Source: Paramarasmius palmivorus (Eukaryota; Basidiomycota; Agaricomycetes; Agaricales; Marasmiaceae). Taken from it: DNA of 64,000 nucleotides. Position numbers and translations under genes: made by a program. Shown piece by piece: positions 12,030 to 22,020 of this stretch (its first letter is position 1; each line of letters starts with the position of its first letter). The notes below the pieces were generated by a model. That model saw only the letters and a program-made list of their open reading frames with translations. It was not told the origin of the DNA and searched no databases. Where the stretch lies: positions 1 to 64,000 of the forward strand of contig JAYKXP010000021.1 of assembly GCA_037176845.1 (NCBI GenBank), written 5' to 3'.

Positions 12030-12430
12030 TGTGGACGAGTTTCAAACTAGGAGAATGTATTGTCTCTGAGTTGCTATATTACGTGCGTTCATAGTTCCTC
12101 ACAAGCGCCAGCTTCTGATCATCGATCAACCCCTACAAAGCCTCGAGTCGGGTATGATATATTCCATTATACTCATATTCGCAGCGGTGTCATGACAAGT
12201 CCCAACCCGGGCTTTGATATGGTATACGAGATTAACCCATGCTACACCAACAGGGACTTTGATCGTTCTGCGTATTGTGTTGGGTCTCAGCCATTTAACT
12301 GTAGATGAAGCAGCTTTAACAATGTGAGCTATCGAGGCTCAATCAAATTCGACAGGCACAGATATCTTGGGCACATTACTCGATACATCTCCAAATAACC
12401 GAGCAAAGTCTGGCGAGGTCGTACATTTGA
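12030..12430 (+). pseudogene. A2-prime: 3' fragment of a family-A gene
   Basis: The last three exons of an A gene can be recognised: the end of exon 11 (ATATTAC before GT), a shortened exon 12 (E-S-G-M-I-Y-S-I-I-L-I-F) and exon 13 with L-S-H-L-T-V-D-E-A-A. A TGA follows in the tail, and exon 12 has lost most of its length. It lies 100 bases after A2 and is probably the scar of unequal recombination between tandem copies. Confidence 0.7.
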
Positions 12431-12749
12431 TTGAGAATGATCCAATGTAATCATAGACTCCGCCATTTTCATTGCGTCTAATCAACTACCTCAGTGAGAA
12501 AGGAAAGGCTGAGTTGCTTACAGCATAGCTAAGAACAAGAATCCGATACTTAGGGCCGAGGACAAGCGGCAGAGCCCGCTACTAATTATGTACACCCCGA
12601 AACATCCAGCTATACAGATGTACCAGATTCCGCACGGGCAGGCAAACGTTGAGTGCTTGAGCGAGCATCCACATTTTTCGCTGGGGAATCAAGGCTAGTA
12701 CTTCGAGGCTCGAGGAGTTCAAGAACATAGCAAAGTGATTGAATGGCTG

Positions 12750-13521
12750 CAGTAGACTGTAGCCAGCAATGATAGCTCAGCGCTCAACCATGACGACTAA
12801 GCTACCCATACCTAGAGAGCTGTCAAGCAGGAAGCTGATTCACTTTGGAACGGCCTGGGGCTAGTCGAGATACGGAGAATATACACTTTGATTTCGGAGA
12901 AAGAGCTGCAACGTTGGACTTCTTCGTGGTGTATCTACGATGCCTTGGATACTCAGATCGCTCGGGAGAACACCTGATAATGCACCGGAGTTTGAGTGGA
13001 GACTGAATGCTTTGACCAGGTGACGCAATGTTAATTTACTGGGACGTTACGGCTCATAACGGACGGCGAATGAGATTGAGGTGAACCAGTAGGAGTCGAA
13101 GGTGACGGGTTGCATGATAGCACTGCATCAAGGAAGGAGCTACAAGCAATATGACTCGCGCCATGCGAATCTGCCGAAGTAATAGCGAGCTTATGACCGA
13201 CACAACCTACAGATATATAAACAAGCATTATGATGGTGAATAACGATGAGGTGTACAGAGTTTACCGTAGTTTGACCTTCACTACACCAGGGCATTGGAT
13301 CTGGTAATCTATAAACATTCCTGGATCTGAGATCTCTGTGTCCTCTATCTTCGTAGCTTCAGTACTTATCGTGTGAGACGGGGTACGAAAATTCGAGAAG
13401 ATCGAATGATAGAAGTAAGGAGATCTGGACTGAAAGATTGCGGCATACAAGTTGTGGCCTATGCTATCTAGGCGATGAAGGATGACGGCGAAGAGTCTCT
13501 CGCTGCTGAGATTCTGTGACG
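12750..13521 (-). repeat. G2: G repeat, interrupted upstream by the retrotransposon
   Basis: On the minus strand a frame runs from the transposon edge through 13,262 and ends V-V-K-V-K-L-R at a good GT donor. A further open piece (13,031-13,203), rich in Ser and Pro, follows an acceptor but is not in phase with it. G1 and G3 carry the same blocks in worse condition. The start would lie in the part now separated by the 6.5-kb insertion. Unknown product, probably inactive. Confidence 0.4.
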
Positions 13522-13671
13522 TTATTCCGAGATAAGCCGGAGCCTGCGGAGGCTTATCAGAGGATAAGGAAAGTGTGAGGAGATGAGCGCGCACACCTGA
13601 CGGGTTGACGCGCGTCTTGCCTTCGACACTCATCTCCTCGCTGCCTCCTCTACTTCTTTCGCATTTTCGTT
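13522..13671 (+). repeat. Terminal repeat A1 of the Ngaro-like element
   Basis: A 150-base direct repeat of 19,629-19,778. It begins TTATTCCGAGATAAGCC and ends GCATTTTCGTT. The gag ATG follows 18 bases later, so promoter and leader probably lie in or just after this repeat. Confidence 0.85.
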
Positions 13672-13689
13672 CCCACTATATCACCCACC

Positions 13690-15078
13690 ATGTCTCAACA
13701 TGATTTACAAGACCTCATGGAACGCACGACCTCGATGAAGGACCCGGATCGTCAACGACGGACTCATAGTGACGAGGCAGCTATTACATTCATTAAATCT
13801 CTCTCTTTGAGAGAAAAGTTCGAGATGAATGCCAGGATACGTGAGGAGAATTCAGCCAGAAGAAGGAAGACGCTGGAACACGCCAGGGACCCGACAAAAC
13901 CTGCAGGTTCACCGGTCGCCTCGTACGTGGACATCACCAGTGAAGAATGGGGTCAGATTGTCGAGTCAAAGAGTTTATTTGAGAGGTTGAAGATTTATAT
14001 GTCAGATACGGTCCTGGCTAGGGTCAAGAAGTGGATAGGTTCGAAGGACAAGGGCGGAGATATGCCTCAAACCGGTTCCGAGGAGGTATATGCACCCCGG
14101 ATAGTCGAAAAACCTTATCAAGTCCAGCACATTTCGACCATCACTATTCCCAAGGAGCTCAAGCGTCTCCATCTCGTCGACAAGCTTCCCCTTTCCCTAC
14201 TCACCGATACCAACCTCAAGATCTTCCTTGAACGCGAGACGCAGATTCCTGTTGTCAAGAAAACCACATTGGACAATACCAAAGTTTCAGTTCTCAGTCT
14301 TGACTGGATCTGTAAGGAGTTGAAGATCCCCAAGAACGACCCAATGGACGGCATTTCCTACCAGCAGTACGTACGGGCCTCTGCCAACTACATGCGACTC
14401 CTCCAGGAGATGGACCCGGATGGTAAAACAGGGAAACAGGCTAGGTGGGCGGAGCAGCATTTCGCGTTCTTTGTAGTTCAGAAGGACGCCGAAGAACTGT
14501 ATCCTTTCTGGAAGAAGAAGGAGTTCGAACTTCGTATGATTCGTTTCAGCAGGGATCCGGTTGCTTTCGACATCAACCAATACCATACCATTTTGGAAAC
14601 CTGCCGTACCGCTCACATGGCCGTCGAAGGGATTCGTACCACCTTTTCTACACCTTCCAACCCCTCCTTCCATCCTTCCTCATCCCACACCTCCTCGTCT
14701 CATTCTCAGGCTTCCCAGCGGCGTCCCAAGGCTTCCAACGGCCGCTACACTCCTTACCAGCAGCCCTTTCAGGGTGGCAGTGCGGCGAACTCCTCGGCGC
14801 ATCACTGCCTCGTATGTTCAGAACGAGGACACGGGATCCGTTCACACCCTGAAGACAAACCGTCACTTTGGGCCTCCGTTGAAGGTGGCGAGCTCATCGC
14901 TCCAAAGGGCGCCCACGCCGGAAAGACAATATGCATCAATTTCAATGTCTCAGGGCATAAACGAGGCGAAGGAAGGTGCTCACGTTGCAAGCGAGCACAC
15001 ATCTGCTCCTTCTGCGGATTCACCTCCCACCATGCACTCTCTTGGACATGCCGAGCTCGACCTGCCGATGCCAACTAA
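13690..15078 (+). CDS. Gag-like protein of the Ngaro-like element (462 aa)
   Basis: One uninterrupted frame from ATG 13,690 to TAA 15,076-15,078. The N-terminal part is charged and probably helical; a low-complexity Ser/Pro/His stretch covers about residues 318-350. The C-terminal 90 residues hold cysteine/histidine clusters (C-L-V-C near 376, then C-S-R-C and C-S-F-C with H-H and a final C) that look like a nucleic-acid-binding zinc region, as expected for the structural protein of YR retrotransposons. The frame overlaps the RT frame: the first RT ATG (15,068) lies 8 bases before the gag stop. Confidence 0.75.
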   Translation: MSQHDLQDLMERTTSMKDPDRQRRTHSDEAAITFIKSLSLREKFEMNARIREENSARRRKTLEHARDPTKPAGSPVASYVDITSEEWGQIVESKSLFERLKIYMSDTVLARVKKWIGSKDKGGDMPQTGSEEVYAPRIVEKPYQVQHISTITIPKELKRLHLVDKLPLSLLTDTNLKIFLERETQIPVVKKTTLDNTKVSVLSLDWICKELKIPKNDPMDGISYQQYVRASANYMRLLQEMDPDGKTGKQARWAEQHFAFFVVQKDAEELYPFWKKKEFELRMIRFSRDPVAFDINQYHTILETCRTAHMAVEGIRTTFSTPSNPSFHPSSSHTSSSHSQASQRRPKASNGRYTPYQQPFQGGSAANSSAHHCLVCSERGHGIRSHPEDKPSLWASVEGGELIAPKGAHAGKTICINFNVSGHKRGEGRCSRCKRAHICSFCGFTSHHALSWTCRARPADAN

Positions 15079-17348
15079 GCTGGACAACAGCTTCAAGTCT
15101 TCAAAAGCTGGCCTAGAGTACCATGATTTCACTCTCTCCATTCATCCTCGCACCTTCCCCTGCACCTCTCCAGCCGACAACGAAATTTATACGCGCATTC
15201 AAACCCCTTATGATCCACAAGCTTTCCAGAGACACCTCGACCACCTTAATCTTTCCTCTTCCTTTCCTCTCCTTATCAACAACCTTACCTTTGGTTTCCC
15301 TATTGGCTCAATGCCGGAGATCACCCAAACTGTCGTCATGAAGAACCACGATTCCATCACCAAACACATTCATGCAGTTGACGAGTATGTTCAAGAAGAG
15401 TTGGCGGCTGGCCGAATTTCAGGTCCTTTCACCTTGGCAAAGGTGGAGGAGATCCTTCGTGGGCCTGTGGTCGTGTCACCCCTTATCGTGGCGGAGCATG
15501 ACCGAGGTCCTGACCTTGAGCCGAAGTTGCGAGTCTGTCGCAATCTATCCAAGGATGATCTGGTACAGGTGGCCGTGAACTCTCATGTGGAGAGGGATGA
15601 CTTTCCAACTCATTTTGATACAGCTCACATGTTCGCTAAGACGGTGAGTCTCTCTTTTCTGTTTTCCTAATTTTTCAGATCATCTTGCGTTTTCTCGTTC
15701 AATCTATGGATTCATGCCTGTGGTGTTATTACACCCTCTCGTTCACGCCGTCGCGTGGGTGTCGTTACACCTTTTCTCGTTCATGCCGTCGCATGGGTGT
15801 CGTTACACCTCTTCTCCGTTACATTGCTGCATTGGTGTCATTACACCCTTCTTCGTTTACGCTGTTGCGTTGGTGTCGTTACACCTCTTCTCTTTTACGT
15901 TGTTGCACTGGCATTGCTACACCCTTTTTCGTTTACGCTGTCGCGTTGGTGTCGTTACACCTTCTTTCGTTCACACCGTTGTGTTTATGTTGCCATGGTA
16001 CTTTTGGTGGCATTGTTCCTTCATAGCGTCATCACACCTCGCATCGTAGCACGTTGCTTACTCGTCTCTCTGTTAGGTGGCCGAGGCACCCCCAGGTCTC
16101 CAAGCATGCACGGTGGACATTGAAAAATTCCACCGGACATGCCCCGTACTTCCACATCACAAGCCATGGATCGTTTTTCAAGGCCATGATGGTGAATTTT
16201 ACGTGGATCATTGTCATCCCTTTGGTCTCGCATCGGCGAGCAGCAATTCCGGCATGATCGCTAATGCAATGGTCAGCATTTGGCTAGCCAGAGACGTTGG
16301 GCCAGTCCACAAGTATGAAGATGACATCAATACCAGCCGAACCCCTATTAGCACTCGCCAGCACCCACCTATCATATCACCTTCCTCTTCTCCAGATCCT
16401 TCCCCTTCATTGACCGCGGTCTCACCTCTCAACTCCAACGTTGAGTTCGTCTATGCGTACGACAAGGAGTCAATGCTTGCATTGATTGCTGACCTCTGTG
16501 TTCCGCTACATCGAACAAAAGGCGACGCCATGTTCGTCTGGGTCACCACGTTCATTGGCTTTCTCTGGAATCTTCCATTGAAGCAGGTCTCCCTGCCGGA
16601 GGAGAAGCGGCTCAAGTATCATAACAGAGTTCGAGCCTTTATTGATGCGTACTTGGACTCTCGATGCAGAGTTCAGTCAGTTGAATCAATCCATGGCACC
16701 TTAACCCACTGTGCTTTTGTCTACCAAGAAGGTCGCACATACTTATCATCCATCTCCAACTTTGCGGCCACGTTTCCAGATGAGTTCTCTGCACGTAAAC
16801 CACCTCGAGAAATGCTCGCGGATTTGGTTTGGTGGCGGGATCAGCTGGCAAATCCCAGCTTCTTCAGACAACTACGCCCCCAACTTGCTTTGCAGGATCT
16901 GGGTATCTTCATGGATGCTTCCACAGATTGGGGCATTGGTATCGTCATTGGTCACATGTGGGCAGCTTATCGTTTGATCCCCAACTGGAAGTCACACCTA
17001 GCAGGGCATGATATCTGTTGGCTGGAGACTATAGCGATCGAAATCGTTCTATACTTTCTGGTCAAACTTGGCCATGAGAACTCTCGTCTCCTCATTCACT
17101 CGGACAATCAAGGTACTATCGGTGCCTTCGCCAAATTCCGTAGCCCCAACAAATTCATCAACCTCTCCTTACGACGCATGCACGCAGCCCTTGCTTCTGC
17201 TTCTCTTGACCTCAAATTGACTTATGTCAACACCAAGGATAATGTGGCCGACCCAATTTCACGCGGAACATTGGGTGACCCATTGTTCAAGCTCCTCGAA
17301 TGTTTTCCTCTGCCTGAGGAATATCGTGCATTCGTCGTTTATGTTTAA
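15068..17348 (+). CDS. Reverse transcriptase-RNase H of the Ngaro-like element (615 aa, one intron)
   Basis: Two exons, 15,068-15,643 and 16,077-17,348, join in phase at A-K-T then V-A-E-A-P-P-G. The RT palm is seen as T-V-D-I-E-K-F-H-R-T (catalytic Asp), C-H-P-F-G and the Y-E-D-D box at about 16,314-16,325. RNase H follows, with F-M-D-A-S-T-D-W-G-I-G, an L-E-T-I-A-I-E glutamate and H-S-D-N-Q-G-T-I-G-A, ending near D-P-I-S-R-G. All expected acidic residues are present, so the enzyme may be active if the intron is removed. ATG 15,068 is chosen because it overlaps the gag stop, which fits reinitiation; the frame itself is open further upstream. The stop overlaps the recombinase ATG. Confidence 0.82.
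15644..16076 (+). repeat. 433-base intron in RT made largely of a 38-base minisatellite
   Basis: The intron has a clean GTGAGT donor and TTAG acceptor and is phase 0. From about 15,718 to 15,995 it consists of roughly seven copies of a 38-base unit containing GGTGTCGTTACACC. The unit itself holds the inverted pair GGTGT and ACACC. It keeps frames open in several phases, so long open frames here (15,685-16,123) are repeat artefacts. Confidence 0.75.
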
Positions 17349-19041
17349 TACCGTTTTTGATACTGCGCCGGCTAGCAGCAGCGCGAGTTCCGAGGTTCCG
17401 CGTCCTCAAGAAACTCAAACTAGCATTTCTGGACTGTTCTTCTCGTACGTTGAAGCTTCAATGGCTCATTTCGTTTGTTCTGATATTCTTTTAGCCCACT
17501 ATCATTATCGTTATTTCCCGAATCAGCAGCTGAGCCAGCTGTCATACCTGATCCCAAGATCACGTCCTGCTTGTACGTTTACGTTTACATTTCGTTGGGT
17601 CTCCATCCTGATCGTCGTGTCCAGTGCATCACCAATATCATTTGACTCTGTTACTCTTGGACGTACACCACCGGAGTGTCCCACCTATCACTTTGCATCC
17701 TCTCCTTTCTTTGATCCTTCAGTCAGCGACTCGGCCCCACCACAAACGGCTCTGTCGACACCATTCACAACTTCCTGTTTCAACCCCAAGCCAACATCAA
17801 GCTTCCTCGCACCATCCCCTTCTCCCACTTCGTCATCTTCCTACTCAAACGCTCCCCTTCGTCCCAAGGTCCCAGCTGGCCAGCGCCTCTACCAATGGGA
17901 TACGGTCTTTTCTCGCAGAGCCAAAGAGGCAGAATCAGAGAAGTGGCCTAAGAAGATTCTCGAGTGGGCCCAGAAGGCTAAACAGTCTAGCTTTGCCGAG
18001 AATTCTGAGACCAACTATGGGGCTGGTATCCTGCGCTTCATGGAGTTCTGTGATCAGAACGACATTGACGAGGAATTACGCATGCCAGCTGATGCTACCC
18101 TTATCGCGGCATTCGTTGGTTGTCATCTTGGGAAAAAGTCTGGTCGCACAATCAAGAATTGGCTATCTGGACTACGTGCTTGGCATATCCAGGCTGGAGC
18201 TACCTGGAACGGTGACCTAGAAATCATCAAGCTGGCTCGTGTGGCAGCTAACAAAGCTGGTGTTCACCTTCAGAAGGATCCCAGAGCACCTGTTACAAGG
18301 AGGTACTATGTTTCCCTGAAATCGGGTCTCAATACAGCTACATCCAAAGGTGCCGCAATATATGGTTGTGCTGTGGCAACTGGTTTTGGTTGCCGTCGTT
18401 CAGGGGAAACGACTGTTCCTTCCGCCAAGAAATTCAACCCGCTTTTCCACTTTACCAGATCCCACCCTCGCGTACGCAAGACCACTCGTCATGGTTATAT
18501 TACTTGGGCCTTGACTGTTCCTTGGACAAAATCAACTCGCGAAAAAGGTGGTACCATCATTCTTACCTCTCGTCCTGGGGATCCCGATGGTATATGTCCA
18601 GTATGGGGTGTCGACAATCATCTTGAGGTCAACAAGGACATTCCACCAGATTTCCCTTTCTTTTCGTATTTCGACGACGGCAAGCCTACGGTCCTGACCA
18701 AGGAGGACTTCATGGACACCTGCAGGGAGATCTGGAAGGCTGATGGACTGGACGATGTTTTCGGCCACAGTTTCCGTATTGGTGGTGCAGTCGAACTCCT
18801 TCTCGCAGGAGTTCCTCCTCATATCGTGGCCGAGACAGGTGGTTGGACTTCGTTGGCATTTTTGCTCTATTGGCGCCAGGTCAAGGATATCGTTCCCGCA
18901 TTCACTGCTGATTCTTACCGAAAGCAGGACATGGACAACCTGATGGACATCATTGATCGTTACCAAAAGTCTCTCTCTATTTCTTCTGCTCAGCTAGATG
19001 CCGCTTCTGCAAACCTCCTTAGGCGTACCATTACCACATAA
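17341..19041 (+). CDS. Tyrosine recombinase of the Ngaro-like element (up to 566 aa)
   Basis: The frame runs from ATG 17,341, which overlaps the RT stop TAA (17,346-17,348), to TAA 19,041. The N-terminal 170 residues are Ser/Pro-rich and contain two possible GT-AG introns (from GTACGT near 17,444 and 17,573). The core has a SAM-like DNA-binding domain (about 195-290) followed by the catalytic domain with G-F-G-C-R-R-S-G-E (first Arg), H-S-F-R-I-G-G-A (His-x-x-Arg) and L-L-Y-W-R (nucleophile Tyr). All catalytic positions of the tyrosine recombinase family appear present. It would integrate the circular cDNA without target duplication. Confidence 0.85.
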   Translation: MFNTVFDTAPASSSASSEVPRPQETQTSISGLFFSYVEASMAHFVCSDILLAHYHYRYFPNQQLSQLSYLIPRSRPACTFTFTFRWVSILIVVSSASPISFDSVTLGRTPPECPTYHFASSPFFDPSVSDSAPPQTALSTPFTTSCFNPKPTSSFLAPSPSPTSSSSYSNAPLRPKVPAGQRLYQWDTVFSRRAKEAESEKWPKKILEWAQKAKQSSFAENSETNYGAGILRFMEFCDQNDIDEELRMPADATLIAAFVGCHLGKKSGRTIKNWLSGLRAWHIQAGATWNGDLEIIKLARVAANKAGVHLQKDPRAPVTRRYYVSLKSGLNTATSKGAAIYGCAVATGFGCRRSGETTVPSAKKFNPLFHFTRSHPRVRKTTRHGYITWALTVPWTKSTREKGGTIILTSRPGDPDGICPVWGVDNHLEVNKDIPPDFPFFSYFDDGKPTVLTKEDFMDTCREIWKADGLDDVFGHSFRIGGAVELLLAGVPPHIVAETGGWTSLAFLLYWRQVKDIVPAFTADSYRKQDMDNLMDIIDRYQKSLSISSAQLDAASANLLRRTITT

Positions 19042-19538
19042 TTCGTTTACATGTATTGTCACATTCTCAAGCGGCCTCCGCTTACTATTGTGGTCTTTTA
19101 TGGACTTTACTGTATTTCTCGTTACACTGTTTATCACCTCACTTGTATGTCGAACAACGTCTGTAATGCCATGTGTATCATTTTCATCATGTTCGGTGGG
19201 CTATATTAGCCAAAACAGGTGTTTTACTTTCAGCATGTAAAAACGGGGAATAGTGCGTTGGGCACTTTGACAAGGAGCTGACTTGGGGACCATAAGGACC
19301 TCCCTTCATATGTTAAATCTAAATTATTCGCAAGTCGTAATACATCATTTCCGGCTAGATATAGCAGGTTGAACCAAGGGACTAATCACTTTTCAAACAA
19401 TCTTTGCTGAGCCCCTGCTCTGTTGGGGAGTCTCGTATCTTCGGTAGTGCTTCCTCTCCTTGACGTTGGAGCATTTGCTCAGTCTGGGAGATCTTGAGCT
19501 TCAGCACTTACCTCCGATACTTGTTTTCCTGGGCGGGT
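19042..19538 (+). other. 3' non-coding region of the Ngaro-like element
   Basis: There is no open frame with support. It ends just before repeat B1. The string ATCTTGAGCTTCAGCA (19,490-19,505) recurs between A2 and B2 (near 19,841-19,856), showing further short internal redundancy. Confidence 0.6.
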
Positions 19539-19632
19539 GGCCAGCCTCCGGCACACCCGTTCTTTCTGTGTGAAGATTGGATTGACACAATCTTCACTTT
19601 CCTTTCCTGTGCTCATTCAGCAACGTCCTTAT
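19539..19632 (+). repeat. Internal repeat B1 of the Ngaro-like element
   Basis: A 94-base direct repeat identical to 19,957-20,050. It begins GGCCAGCCTCCGGCACACC and ends AACGTCCTTAT. Its last four bases TTAT are the first four of repeat A2, which marks the circle-junction point. Confidence 0.85.
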
Positions 19633-19778
19633 TCCGAGATAAGCCGGAGCCTGCGGAGGCTTATCAGAGGATAAGGAAAGTGCGAGGAGATGAGCGCGCA
19701 AACCTGACGGGTTGACGCGCGTCTTGCCTTCGACACTCATCTCCTCGCTGCCTCCTCTACTTCTTTCGCATTTTCGTT
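19629..19778 (+). repeat. Internal repeat A2 of the Ngaro-like element
   Basis: A 150-base copy of A1 with two substitutions (T to C and C to A). It abuts and overlaps B1 by TTAT. Confidence 0.85.
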
Positions 19779-19956
19779 TTCCCACCCACCCGTTCCCTAT
19801 TTCCGTGGCGTTGAGGTATCACAATTTGGTTTCCTTTTAAATCTTGAGCTTCAGCATTTGGATACCGAGACGCCCAGGCTTGGCCGGCAGTGCTGACGTC
19901 CGTTGGACGTCTGTGATTCTTGTTTCGGGCCCACCCATCCCAGCCCGAGCCCTCCC

Positions 19957-20050
19957 GGCCAGCCTCCGGCACACCCGTTCTTTCTGTGTGAAGATTGGAT
20001 TGACACAATCTTCACTTTCCTTTCCTGTGCTCATTCAGCAACGTCCTTAT
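19957..20050 (+). repeat. Terminal repeat B2, right end of the Ngaro-like element
   Basis: Identical to B1. Immediately after it the G/R host repeat resumes with CACCGGCGTTCCGGAACAAC, which matches GGCGTTTCGGAACAAC of the uninterrupted R4 copy. That fixes the right boundary near 20,050. Confidence 0.85.
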
Positions 20051-20890
20051 CACCGGCGTTCCGGAACAACTTGGGTAACCCTAACCCAAGCGAACATTAA
20101 CGGGTTGAATTAGTCGTCTGGGCAACCTTTCTTTCTTCCCGACCACCTCTCATTGTTCCTTCTCCATCGATGACTAGTCGCAAGGCATACGAGAGGTGTC
20201 TTAGGGCTATTTGGTTGGAATAGGACGCTAGGGTAAACAGTGAGTGAACTCGACGATGATTTTTCCACTCATCTGATTACATCGTTGCGCAGATCGATAA
20301 CTCAGCCCACGTATGAAGACAACATTGGTATCGGTGCAGAACTGATGTTTAGGTCGGGATAGTTGAAGAGGTGCGTATCTCCATCTTCCTTTACATGCTG
20401 TCCGTCTTGCTCATGCGTAATTGTAGGACATCACTCGAATGCCAGCTCAACACGCCGTATTATAGCATCCAGCCACCTTTTACCATCGACACATCAAGCA
20501 AAGAACGCCAGCTCAACATCAACACGCATCTGGCTACCTGCAACGAAGAAGCGTTTTAAAATGCAGTGACTTGGACACCGTACAGGTACATAGCCCGCCA
20601 TTCACGAACCCCCGCTCATTCTTGTATGTGCATTACTCTCGAAAAGCCGCTGGCCATTCATTAGAGGCCCTCCCCGCACCACCTACATGTCAACGTCGCT
20701 ATTCCCTCCCACTCTCGACTTCCGTTCGAGTACAGACTCCTCACACCTCCGACTCGACCATCACCTGGTTGAATTCTAGATTCAAATCCCATCCGCCCCT
20801 TGTCGTCTCCTCTCGATTGGATAGTGCTGGTCACCTGAGGAGTTTACGTCGCGATCGACGGTACTCCCGAAGCGACTACTGTTCGGCGTA
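20051..20890 (+). repeat. R2: R repeat, right half after the insertion
   Basis: It starts with the telomere-like box (20,076-20,087) and continues with the R landmarks CGAGAGGTGTCTTAGG, GCAGATCGATAAC, the exon-like C-Q-L-N-T stretch (20,430-20,560) and the Arg/Ser-rich part to 20,890. Compared with R3 it carries a two-base length difference near 20,356 that introduces a stop, so the spliced frame of R3 is broken here. R4 shares this lesion. Confidence 0.5.
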
Positions 20891-20929
20891 GATCAAAAAC
20901 AAGCTTTCAGATCTCGGCGTGCTGTTCCA

Positions 20930-21150
20930 GGTAGGTATGATGCTTGGAGAGTAGTATGCTGCGTTTCTTTCATTGTTGATGATGCCCATGAGTATAGCGC
21001 CTATTTCATCAAAGGTGTTCATTTCTGTTTTGATGAGAACAGATTGGAAATAGCAATTCTCCGCTCGGTACGCCTCAAGGCCTCATGCCGCTTCGATCCG
21101 TCAGTCGGCCAGCACCCATCTTCTCCAGCTTTGTGCGTGCTGCGTGCGTT
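20930..21150 (+). pseudogene. H2: fragment of an unknown reading frame
   Basis: An open stretch beginning V-S-F-I-V-D-D-A-H-E-Y-S-A-Y is shared with 29,452-29,500 (H3) and faintly with 7,725 (H1). Here it continues G-V-H-F-C-F-D-E-N-R-L. No start, splice chain or known domain could be fixed. It lies between R and B in each unit, so it may be the 3' part of R. Confidence 0.35.
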
Positions 21151-22020
21151 TATTGGTACGTGCTCGGATATCACTCATTGAACTAACCAAAGATTGAGCC
21201 AGGATTCCGAGCAATGGAAGCAGACGCCGAAAGTCTACCATCACAACGGCATGACGTATGGACTTTTGGGAGGCACTAGGTATGCACCTGTGCTTTGCTT
21301 CGAGGATAGCTGATAAGTTACAAGCTATTGCTGGTCTAATATATCACATCAAGGATGTACGATGCCCTTGATATTGATTCTGACCGGGGCGTTTCCTGCA
21401 CACGGATCCGGCGTCGAGCTTCGAGTATTTACAAAAGCGCATAGTCACGGAACCAAACAATTGGAGGTACTCCTTCGCTTCTTCCTGCCGCATACTTGTA
21501 TTACGCACCCATTCCTTCATCCGTCTCCCAACGTGGTTATGGTGCGGTCTCTAGTGTAAGTAGTGATAGCACAACTCTGGGATAAAGCGTGTAAGTCACT
21601 GTATCGGATTGCTATGGTTTTCAAGAAGTTGAATGACCTCGGCGGCGGCGGTAATCTGATCTCCAGATGTAAATTGCGAACCGGATAGAGATCCCTTAGC
21701 ACCAACGCCCTCGACCACCACAATAAGCCTCTCGTCGAGTAGGAGTACGACTAACAACTCGACTTTCACTTCAAATGTCACTACTTCACGTATGCATCTC
21801 AGTTTATTCTCATATGTCTACATGCTGACTTGAAGATCATTTTAGCAACTGAGTCACCTGAAAGTACTCTGTTCCCATCGCTCAAGGTGCCAGCAAAAAT
21901 CAGCGTCCCACGACACTTCCGCCACCATTACTTGCGTCATCAACATCACCTACTCATACGCAAACTGACACTTCCATCGGCCAAACTTCCAAAGGTACTT
22001 ATCCTCCTTTGTGATCAATA
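21151..22020. other. Spacer between H2 and B2
   Basis: No gene model could be supported. A family-B ectodomain would be expected here by position. A weak Ser/Thr/Pro-rich stretch (21,830-22,010) may be its stalk, but no exon aligns to B4 by eye. Confidence 0.3.

Larger units (their letters stand above)
13522..20050 (+). mobile_element. Ngaro-like tyrosine-recombinase retrotransposon, apparently complete
   Basis: The order is terminal repeat A1 (13,522-13,671), gag-like frame, RT-RNase H, tyrosine recombinase, then B1 (19,539-19,632), A2 (19,629-19,778) and B2 (19,957-20,050). This A1-B1A2-B2 split-direct-repeat layout, the lack of an integrase or protease and the recombinase at the 3' end are the signature of Ngaro-type YR retrotransposons, which integrate through a circular intermediate. 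A1 and A2 differ at 2 of 150 bases and B1 and B2 are identical, so the copy is young. I saw no methyltransferase domain, which points away from DIRS1 proper. It sits inside the second G/R repeat with no target duplication. Confidence 0.88.

Noticed and set aside
14561..15067. Upstream extension of the RT frame overlapping gag
   Set aside because: The gag frame has the recognisable zinc-type cysteines here. The RT frame reads as Pro/Ser-rich shadow until ATG 15,068.
15685..16123. Three overlapping open frames of 110-120 codons
   Set aside because: They are produced by the 38-base minisatellite in the RT intron. The repeat length is not a multiple of three, so the same codons appear in every frame.
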